Below, in pieces: positions 14,324 through 19,532 of a stretch of DNA of 19,532 nt. Under the pieces are notes generated by a model that was not told where the DNA came from, did no database searches, and was given only the letters and a program-made list of their open reading frames with translations. The DNA comes from Clostridia bacterium (GTDB lineage: Bacteria > Bacillota > Clostridia > Lachnospirales > WQUN01). The DNA lies in the NCBI GenBank assembly GCA_025997155.1, contig BNUF01000035.1, positions 1-19,532 on the forward strand, written 5' to 3'. Each line of letters begins with the position of its first letter. The first letter of the stretch is position 1. Both the position numbers and the translations under genes were made by a program.

Positions 14324-15505
14324 CTATTTGATAATTGCGTTATACTGTTGGTACAATATCCCTGTATCGCCGTTGGTTACTTGTCCTTCTGATATGAAAC
14401 TCATAATCTCATACGCGGAGGCTAACTCCGCCTTAACTTTGCCTGCGGAAAGGGCATCAGTAACGAAAATGGTGAGTTCAATCGTATCCATATAAAACCT
14501 AACGGACATAACTGTGCCACTCTTTATCACACCTGACAGACTCACCACTCGGTCGTAAAACTTGCCGCCGTCGGGGTTGTCCACGCTGTCGGCTAAAAAG
14601 CGGGATTCGGTGTCGAGTCTCTTAATCGTGACATTCTGCTCCGACGCTTTCGCTTGCAAGGCGGTGTTGTTGTCGCCAATCCTAAACGCCGCATAAATAG
14701 CCGTACCCATAAGCAAACCCGCAACCAAACACAACGCGCCAACCTTAACGTCGTCAATACTCAACACTCGCCTCTTCGTTACGGTCGGCGGTGTAAGGTT
14801 CTTCCGTATCTCGTCAAGCGCAACGTCCCATTCCTCGGGGCTTAACTCATAAAATCTCGGCGGGGCTTTAACGTCACCATACTCAAACACCTCGCCGCTT
14901 TCAATATCCACGCTATAGCACGGACTGCCATACATAATGTGTTGCAGAAACGCCACCGACTCATAATACTCCGTCGGGATTGTGTCAATGTTCTTCAGCT
15001 CTGGCACGGTCTTATACGACGCGTAAATAATGTTCATCATATTGCAAGTCTCAATCGCTCGTTGCAACTTCTCGCTCACGCACACGTTTATCGAATGGTG
15101 CTTGCCGTCTTGCAAACCGATAACAACATGTTGATGTTCGCCATACGAATCCACCACAACGCCGTCGCTAACCATCGCCGCATAATGTCGGTACGCCGAA
15201 TAAAACGAAAGGCGTTTCGCTCTAAACCTATGCGCTATCGCTTTCATTGTGTCATAATCCGACTGCGTTATCCTAAACACCAAATCAAGATAGTCTGTGA
15301 TTATGTGGTCAAGTTGAACGCCTGCCAAATCCTGCCGCGTATCGAATTTCATATAAACGCAAATCTCGTCAATAGGGTAATCGCCAATCTTATCCAAAAT
15401 CTCCGAGATATTCTGCGGGTCTAAATCGGCGGCGTACAGAAGTTGGTAATTCTCCAGCAGGTAATACCGTATCGTTGTGCCGAGATTCAAAACGAGTTTA
15501 CCCAT
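14324..15505 (-). CDS. GspL-like / PilM-PilN fused assembly protein (393 aa)
   Basis: The architecture is that of GspL, or of PilM and PilN joined: a cytoplasmic domain of about 250 residues starting with a PilM-like strand-turn (KLVLNLGTTIRYYLLENYQL), one transmembrane helix at about 254-275 (VGALCLVAGLLMGTAIYAAF), then about 118 periplasmic or extracellular residues with a short coiled coil and an alpha/beta C-terminal part. In type II secretion and type IV pili these proteins couple the cytoplasmic ATPase to the inner-membrane platform. The actin-like nucleotide motifs are not evident, so the N-terminal domain is probably not an ATPase, as in GspL. I chose the ATG at 15503-15505, preceded by GGCGGTGG. 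An in-frame GTG at 15514 is less well placed. It overlaps the PilO-like gene by 8 bases. Confidence 0.68.
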   Translation of the reverse strand: MGKLVLNLGTTIRYYLLENYQLLYAADLDPQNISEILDKIGDYPIDEICVYMKFDTRQDLAGVQLDHIITDYLDLVFRITQSDYDTMKAIAHRFRAKRLSFYSAYRHYAAMVSDGVVVDSYGEHQHVVIGLQDGKHHSINVCVSEKLQRAIETCNMMNIIYASYKTVPELKNIDTIPTEYYESVAFLQHIMYGSPCYSVDIESGEVFEYGDVKAPPRFYELSPEEWDVALDEIRKNLTPPTVTKRRVLSIDDVKVGALCLVAGLLMGTAIYAAFRIGDNNTALQAKASEQNVTIKRLDTESRFLADSVDNPDGGKFYDRVVSLSGVIKSGTVMSVRFYMDTIELTIFVTDALSAGKVKAELASAYEIMSFISEGQVTNGDTGILYQQYNAIIK

Positions 15506-15986
15506 CAATGCCACCGCCCGTCCGTATTCTTAAAACCGCTTGCTTCGCGCCAAACATAAAGTCCGCGCTATGATACGACAAGTTCCCCGCGTCAAGATAT
15601 TGGAGAAACCTCACCATGTCGCTACTCTCAATGCTTATCGCGTAGCCGTCGCAAATGGTGTCGTCAGTAACCGAGGTAATGTTCTTAACCACGTCAACGC
15701 CGTCACCACTCACGTTAAACGCCTGAATCATTGTCACGCTTGCAAAGTCGCACTCGCTAATGTACCCGACAACTTCCCTCAAATTCCGCAAGGCGTTCTC
15801 GCCTCTCACATCATCGAACTGCTTATTCAGTTGCCGCACGTCTGCCGTTAGTCTTCCAATCTCGGCGGCGTTCTCCGCGACTTCCTGCTTTGCCGCTTCA
15901 TAGCCTTGATATTTGGGGAAAGACACCCCCGCACACAATCCCGCCAGCACAACCAAAACCCCGCCCACTATCAACCTTTGTTTCAC
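15498..15986 (-). CDS. PilO/GspM-like inner-membrane protein (162 aa)
   Basis: A short basic N terminus, a single transmembrane helix at about 5-23 (LIVGGVLVVLAGLCAGVSF), a heptad-like coiled coil at about 30-65 (EVAENAAEIGRLTADVRQLN) and a small alpha/beta domain of about 95 residues. This is the usual layout and size of PilO/GspM, which dimerise with PilN/GspL in the inner membrane to form the alignment platform of pilus or type II secretion machines. The start is GTG, after TAGGAGGTAG. It lies 11 bases after the 88-residue gene and overlaps the GspL-like gene. Similarity is of architecture rather than of diagnostic residues, so the call depends on its neighbours. Confidence 0.68.
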   Translation of the reverse strand: MKQRLIVGGVLVVLAGLCAGVSFPKYQGYEAAKQEVAENAAEIGRLTADVRQLNKQFDDVRGENALRNLREVVGYISECDFASVTMIQAFNVSGDGVDVVKNITSVTDDTICDGYAISIESSDMVRFLQYLDAGNLSYHSADFMFGAKQAVLRIRTGGGIDG

Positions 15987-15997
15987 GCAACTACCTC

Positions 15998-16264
15998 CTA
16001 CTCATCGGCGTCAACCAGCACTGGTTTATACTTCGATGCCCTCGTCACGCTTTCGGGCAAGTCAACCCGCTTCGCTTTAATCAAGACAAGCACCCTATCC
16101 ACGACGGTTTTCATAAAGCGAAAACTGGGGTCTATCGAAATCTCAAGTTCCGCCTCGACTGTTTGCTCAAGCCCTGCTTTCTTTCCTTTCACAATCAAGA
16201 CGCGACTTCGCTCAAGCGGCGTACTCATATCAAGCATTGAATCAACATACTTTATCGCTTCCAT
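15998..16264 (-). CDS. Unrecognised small protein in the pilus-like module (88 aa)
   Basis: Not recognised. The sequence reads beta-rich (SRVLIVKGKKAG, QTVEAELEISIDP, VDRVLVLIKAKRVDLP), with no signal peptide, membrane helix or cysteine. The frame stays open upstream into the ATPase gene, but the ATG at 16262-16264 is the only start with a binding site (GAGGGGGTG), and it lies 11 bases after that gene's stop. Its place between the ATPase and the PilO-like protein suggests a cytoplasmic accessory of the machine. No known pilus subunit of this size matches, and it is not a pilin because it lacks the prepilin leader and hydrophobic helix. Confidence 0.75.
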   Translation of the reverse strand: MEAIKYVDSMLDMSTPLERSRVLIVKGKKAGLEQTVEAELEISIDPSFRFMKTVVDRVLVLIKAKRVDLPESVTRASKYKPVLVDADE

Positions 16265-16275
16265 AAAACACCCCC

Positions 16276-17958
16276 TCACACAATCGACAGCACATCTCGC
16301 GGCGAAAGCCGTCCGTCCCTTAGCGCCATACACAGTTGCCGTTCTAAACTAAACGGCGAGTCCTTCATTGCTTCAAACAAAACTCGCTCCATATCATACG
16401 GGCGGTCTGCTTTAAACAAGTTCAAAACTAAATCCTGCGTAAACAACAAAATCTCGGGCAACACCACAATCTCGCCTTTCGAGAACCCCGTCCCGCCGCA
16501 TTTTCCGCAACCTTGCGACACCATAGACGAATGCAAGTCATACTTCACAAAAAAGTCATGTATGCGTGAATCGTGTTCGTGGTCAACGCGGTGAACCTCC
16601 AGTTGACAATGCGGACACTGCCGTTTATACAGGCGCTGGTTGCACACCAAATTTATCTGCGACACCATATCGCGGTACGACTCACCGAAATATTCAAACA
16701 GTTTGTGCGGTAGGTGGTATATTCTGTTCATGTGCCACGTCGTCATTGTGTGGATTGAGCTGTTCACTAAATCCCGCACGCCAAAGGCAACCTCGGCGTT
16801 TGGTATCTCGTTTACAGTCACAAAGTCCAAATCCATTTTCTTCGCCAAACGTATGCCCGCCTTCAGCAGTTCCGCTTCTCCGCGATAATCCATCTGCGGG
16901 TATCTCCCCATAATCTCTATTGGGTCGTCAAAACTCATCAGCGACAAGTTAGTTTCCTTCGCGATAATATCCGTCGCAACCGCCGCCATTGTCGTGTTCT
17001 TCCCCGTTCTTATCTTGCCTGTTATTATCGTCAACCCCGACGGACGCTCGGTTATCTCCCTAACCGCCTTAACAATCTTTGGGTCAAACCCCAACTGGTC
17101 GAGAGTCATCGAAACTGTTTTAGTTTCCTGCAAACGGCAGACGCAGTAATACCCGCCCAACACCTTGTTCGCGGTGAACCGCACCTCAAGCCGCCCGTCA
17201 CTAAATATGTCCGCAAGGTTCACAACAATCCCGCGCCCCGCATCCAAATCAAGCTGCGACTGTTGGTTTGACGAACGCTCCTTAACCGCCGCGCGAATGA
17301 GTTCTTGGTTTATTTCCTCGGTCATATCGAACAGCGTACATTCTTCTCTATCTGGCCCGATTCGGCACATAGCGCGGTATCTCGTTTTCTTGTTCTCGTG
17401 CAAAACCTCGAAATGAATATCTGTGGCTTTATGCTCAATGCAGTAAAACATATACCTGCCGAACATCGTGTAATAGTTCCACCTAATCACGTGGTCGGGG
17501 CTTTTCGCGAGTTCGTAATTCAGCGGCAATAAATAATAAACCTCCGTCTTATGTCCAGGGAGTTCAACCTCAAGCTGTGCGTTGGAGTAAGGTTTTGCCG
17601 CACTCATATAAACAATGCTGTTCATTCCGTCCAGCGACTGAAACGCCAGCACGTCATTCTTTGTTGCGATTCTCGTCTTAAGTTTAGCGATACTTGCCTG
17701 CTCGGCGTGTGCAAAGGTCAACCCCGTTGAGTATGTCATAATCCTGCACAATTCCTCTGGCTCGACATACCGATATTGGTACAGCATATCAATAACCTCA
17801 ACCGTACTCAGTGAATACCTGTTGACAATATCAAGCGCCGCCTCGGGCAGAAAGTGCCAGTCAAACGCCGCCCTCAAAACACTCTTCACCTCGGCAATGC
17901 TGTACATATTGACTTTCTTCGCGGGCGGATTCAAATCCGCAAATCTCTCAAACCACAT
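16276..17958 (-). CDS. GspE/PilB-like secretion ATPase with degenerate motifs (560 aa)
   Basis: Length and order match GspE/PilB, the hexameric ATPase that drives pilus extension or type II secretion from the cytoplasmic face. Visible: an N-terminal MshEN/GspE_N-like region (about 45-90); the Asp box ATDIHFEV at 178-185; a Walker A position GKIRTGKNTT at 314-323; DDPIEI at 344-349; a Walker-B region DLDFVTVNEIPN at 376-387 with Glu384; a His box IHTMTTWHMN at 402-411; and a four-cysteine zinc site (448, 451, 484, 487) in CPHC and CGKCGG. The Walker A Ser/Thr is replaced by Asn321, and the usual GEIRD reads NEIPN. The enzyme may therefore have altered or lost ATPase activity, though the key Lys320 and Glu384 remain. 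The ATG follows GGGGCGGAG. PilB versus GspE versus a divergent element-borne type cannot be decided. Confidence 0.88.
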   Translation of the reverse strand: MWFERFADLNPPAKKVNMYSIAEVKSVLRAAFDWHFLPEAALDIVNRYSLSTVEVIDMLYQYRYVEPEELCRIMTYSTGLTFAHAEQASIAKLKTRIATKNDVLAFQSLDGMNSIVYMSAAKPYSNAQLEVELPGHKTEVYYLLPLNYELAKSPDHVIRWNYYTMFGRYMFYCIEHKATDIHFEVLHENKKTRYRAMCRIGPDREECTLFDMTEEINQELIRAAVKERSSNQQSQLDLDAGRGIVVNLADIFSDGRLEVRFTANKVLGGYYCVCRLQETKTVSMTLDQLGFDPKIVKAVREITERPSGLTIITGKIRTGKNTTMAAVATDIIAKETNLSLMSFDDPIEIMGRYPQMDYRGEAELLKAGIRLAKKMDLDFVTVNEIPNAEVAFGVRDLVNSSIHTMTTWHMNRIYHLPHKLFEYFGESYRDMVSQINLVCNQRLYKRQCPHCQLEVHRVDHEHDSRIHDFFVKYDLHSSMVSQGCGKCGGTGFSKGEIVVLPEILLFTQDLVLNLFKADRPYDMERVLFEAMKDSPFSLERQLCMALRDGRLSPRDVLSIV

Positions 17959-17970
17959 AATCTCCGCCCC

Positions 17971-18204
17971 TCACAGCAATGCGCTTGTTGAGTTGCCCAA
18001 CACATAAATCAACGCAAGATAACACAACACAGCAACCACAACAAAAGTCAAAATGTCACTCACAACAAGCACACTCGTCGGGAAGTCTTTCTCTTGCGGA
18101 GGCATACCCGCGCGGGCTTCCGCCAACAGTCTCCGCTTGTCTTCTTCGCTAAGCCGCTCCGCGTTCGTCACCCCGCTAAACGGGTCAAATCTGTTTTCTG
18201 ACAT
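17971..18204 (-). CDS. Small single-pass membrane protein (77 aa)
   Basis: Not recognised. The hydrophilic N-terminal 43 residues, rich in Glu, Arg and Lys (SEEDKRRLLAEARAGMPP), are followed by one transmembrane helix at about 46-68 (LVVSDILTFVVVAVLCYLAL) and a short polar end. It is probably a tail-anchored protein facing the cytoplasm. The ATG follows GGTGGGG, and the start overlaps the preceding gene by 20 bases, so it is coupled. It sits directly before the GspE/PilB-like ATPase gene, so it may dock that ATPase at the membrane. It lacks the prepilin cleavage pattern (Gly/Ala before a Phe/Met-x4-Glu helix), so it is unlikely to be a pilin. Confidence 0.8.
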   Translation of the reverse strand: MSENRFDPFSGVTNAERLSEEDKRRLLAEARAGMPPQEKDFPTSVLVVSDILTFVVVAVLCYLALIYVLGNSTSALL

Positions 18205-18964
18205 GGTAACCCCACCTCTCCACCAAATCCAAGTTTCTCAGGCAAACGTCATACGGGACGGCGACATCAAAGCTCAACCCCCGCCGTAACCGCTTAATCT
18301 CGTTCATGTTCTCTTCTGTGAGGTCGTACATATACCGCCGTATCGCACACCACAGTTCGTCGTCTTCATACTTTTTCAAAAACTCGTCAACCTCAACAAA
18401 AGTTAATTGTGCGAACAAGTCTAAAAACTTCCTCTCAAACGGCAATTCAATGTGCAGATGTTCCTGATTGTTTTCAGTGCTTTCCCGTTCCGTTTCAATC
18501 TTCTCAAAAGTCCGTCTACGTAACAAAATACTGCCAAACATATCCGCCTTAATCAAAGTGTCCGTCACAAGCGAATAGTTGGAATACCCTATCTTAATGT
18601 TGTCAAGGTTCAGCCCCGACAACACGGAATCCACAAACGCTCCCGTTCCTCTCTGCCCGCCCAGTTTCGCCGACAACAGAAATATAAACGGTAGTTTCTC
18701 CTCGTCTTTCGTTACCCTGTCGGTGTACATAATATTCAGCTTGTTCAGCAGTTCCCTAAGCGGATTCACGTCTTTCGCCAAAATGCTGTCGTTAAGATAG
18801 CTCACCCCCAACAAGTTGTTGCCTGGGATTCGTTTCAAATCCGCAATGCCCTCGCTCACCTCCGAATATCCCGACACCCAAAACCCGCTATACCTCGTAA
18901 TGCAAGACATAACGGCGTCTAAATACCCGGGAGAGCAAACCATAATAATATCTCGTTCAGCCAC
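18185..18964 (-). CDS. Unrecognised alpha/beta protein, receiver-like N terminus (259 aa)
   Basis: No firm family. Residues 1-130 alternate strands and helices in a Rossmann-like pattern (RDIIMVCSPGYLDAVMSCI, LLGVSYLNDSIL, LPFIFLLSAKLGG), recalling a CheY-type receiver or pseudo-receiver. The acidic phosphorylation pocket is not obvious, so phosphorylation is unlikely. The C-terminal half is helical and highly charged (TERESTENNQEHLHIEL; FLKKYEDDELW). There is no membrane segment. The GTG start follows GGGAGTGAG, 4 bases after the previous stop. CpaE-like pilus proteins also have pseudo-receiver domains, which would fit the context, but the downstream MinD-type ATPase domain of CpaE is absent. 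Treat as hypothetical. Confidence 0.8.
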   Translation of the reverse strand: MAERDIIMVCSPGYLDAVMSCITRYSGFWVSGYSEVSEGIADLKRIPGNNLLGVSYLNDSILAKDVNPLRELLNKLNIMYTDRVTKDEEKLPFIFLLSAKLGGQRGTGAFVDSVLSGLNLDNIKIGYSNYSLVTDTLIKADMFGSILLRRRTFEKIETERESTENNQEHLHIELPFERKFLDLFAQLTFVEVDEFLKKYEDDELWCAIRRYMYDLTEENMNEIKRLRRGLSFDVAVPYDVCLRNLDLVERWGYHVRKQI

Positions 18965-18968
18965 AATC

Positions 18969-19403
18969 TCACTCCCACACTGCTTTCAATTTCAACTTCT
19001 TCTGAAGATACGGGTACAGCAGAACCTCACACGGCGACAGTATCCGCTTATCCGACGGACACCAAATCGTCTCAATCCCGTTGCCCCAAATCAGATACGC
19101 GTACCCGTACTTGTCGCCCTCAACAATCTTGTTCAGAAAATACTTGATATATGTCGGCGACTTATCTTTCGGCACAAACTCGTTTTCATAGGCGATACTC
19201 TCCGCCAACGCTTTGTCAAAACCATACATCATATTCACGGTCTTATTCGGCGGGCGGACAATGTTCTTTGTCCGTTCGCCGATTCCCGCCACAATGTGCT
19301 TGAAATATATCCATTCGGGATACGGCACCTTAAACCCAAACGCGGGCGGGTGTCCGTTCGCCGCCATAAGCGGAGAAAAATACTTCAAAAAATCCCGCCC
19401 CAT
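18969..19403 (-). CDS. Unrecognised protein, 5' end probably cut by an IS element (144 aa seen)
   Basis: Not recognised. From the first ATG (19401-19403) the frame gives MGRDFLKYFSPLMAANG and runs 144 residues, with many aromatic residues and no signal peptide or membrane helix. No ribosome binding site precedes this ATG: the bases just upstream (CTATAAT) belong to the end of the IS630-type element. The frame stays open into the element as far as a TTG at 19434-19436, which is probably chance. The intact gene likely began to the right of the insertion, so this is best read as a truncated gene. It is the first gene of the minus-strand run and ends 4 bases before the next. Confidence 0.6.
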   Translation of the reverse strand: MGRDFLKYFSPLMAANGHPPAFGFKVPYPEWIYFKHIVAGIGERTKNIVRPPNKTVNMMYGFDKALAESIAYENEFVPKDKSPTYIKYFLNKIVEGDKYGYAYLIWGNGIETIWCPSDKRILSPCEVLLYPYLQKKLKLKAVWE

Positions 19404-19419
19404 ATTATAGTCGAGGCTA

Positions 19420-19448
19420 TTGAAATTTGTGAGCAAATGTAGTAAGAT
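19420..19448 (+). promoter_or_regulatory. Candidate sigma-70 promoter of the IS transposase
   Basis: TTGAAA (19420-19425) is followed after exactly 17 bases by TAAGAT (19443-19448). Transcription would begin about 7 bases later, at or next to the A of the transposase ATG at 19455, implying a leaderless or nearly leaderless message. No ribosome binding site is seen before that ATG. Confidence 0.5.
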
Positions 19449-19454
19449 ATAGAT

Positions 19455-19532
19455 ATGTCATATTCCTTAGATTTAAGAGAAAAAGCAATAGCCGCTTTGA
19501 AAAAAGGTTATTTAAAAAGTGAAGTAAACGAG
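19455..19532 (+). CDS. IS630-family transposase, N-terminal 26 residues (runs off window)
   Basis: The 26 visible residues, beginning MSYSLDLREKAIAALKKGY, match the conserved start of IS630-family transposases (a short strand, then the first helix of the DNA-binding helix-turn-helix, with the DLRxKxxxxxxxG pattern). These enzymes carry a DDE catalytic domain further on, not seen here. The codons are markedly AT-richer (TTA, AAA, AGA) than those of the minus-strand genes, consistent with recent arrival. The frame is open to the last base. Confidence 0.82.
   Translation, partial: MSYSLDLREKAIAALKKGYLKSEVNE

Larger units (their letters stand above)
19409..19532 (+). mobile_element. Left end of an IS630-family (Tc1/mariner-type) insertion sequence
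   Basis: The right edge changes to AT-rich DNA carrying the start of an IS630-type transposase on the opposite strand to all other genes. IS630 elements insert at TA. The outer boundary is one of the TA steps at 19403-19404, 19406-19407 or 19408-19409, about 45-50 bases before the transposase ATG. The terminal sequence is probably AGTCGAGGCTATTGAAATTT. The other end and the target duplication lie outside the window, so the exact boundary is uncertain. Confidence 0.65.

Noticed and set aside
6182..15514. A tailed-phage genome segment
   Set aside because: The clamp loader, FEN nuclease and ParM-like genes would fit a large phage, but no terminase, portal, capsid or tail gene is seen and the pilus-like and giant exported proteins argue against it. 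It stays possible for a plasmid-like phage.
15998..16333. A longer, 111-residue form of the 88-aa gene
   Set aside because: The extra 23 codons lie inside the ATPase gene with no binding site, while the ATG at 16262-16264 has GAGGGGGTG just upstream.

Overview
The window holds 18 complete or nearly complete protein genes in one long, tightly packed run on the minus strand, plus the first 78 bases of an IS630-type transposase gene on the plus strand at the right edge. There are no rRNA or tRNA genes, no CRISPR array, and no gap over 300 bases. The largest non-coding gaps are 80, 77 and 53 bases. The direction of transcription is therefore right to left, from 19,400 down to 1.

Host and replicon: ribosome binding sites are strong (AGGAGG-type), GTG starts are frequent, base composition is balanced and the coding strand is G-rich. 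This fits a Bacillota-like bacterium, but the species cannot be read from the sequence. No chromosomal housekeeping gene is present. An actin-like segregation ATPase with a ParR-like partner, a FEN-type 5' nuclease and a DnaX-like clamp-loader subunit together suggest a large plasmid, an integrative element or a plasmid-like phage. No terminase, capsid or relaxase gene is visible.

Layout in order of transcription: (1) 19409-19532, left end of an IS630-family element, which appears to have cut the 5' end of the first gene of the run. (2) 18969-14324, an envelope-machine module: two unrecognised proteins, a 77-residue single-pass membrane protein, a GspE/PilB-like ATPase with degenerate nucleotide motifs, an 88-residue protein, a PilO/GspM-like protein and a GspL-like protein (PilM-like domain + transmembrane helix + PilN-like domain). 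(3) 14246-12526, an actin-like ATPase and a ParR/StbB-like adaptor whose C-terminal half is built on a degenerate 15-base repeat. (4) 12515-9330, an unrecognised 339-residue protein, a FEN-family nuclease and two unrecognised proteins. (5) 9249-7381, a 622-residue unrecognised gene with its own leader, strong ribosome binding site, terminator and a striking internal start signal. (6) 7327-5752, a DnaX-like clamp-loader ATPase and a small charged protein. (7) 5762-1, a 1705-residue exported protein with C-terminal membrane helices, then an exported multi-pass membrane protein that runs out of the window.

Working together (inference): the E/L/M-like genes look like the inner-membrane base of a type IV pilus or type II secretion-like machine, carried beside partition and DNA-processing genes. 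The giant exported protein and the downstream membrane protein could be surface or channel parts of the same apparatus. A mobile replicon with its own pilus-like surface or transfer machine is the most interesting reading, but the genes that would prove it (pilins, GspF/PilC, secretin, relaxase or coupling protein) are not in the window.
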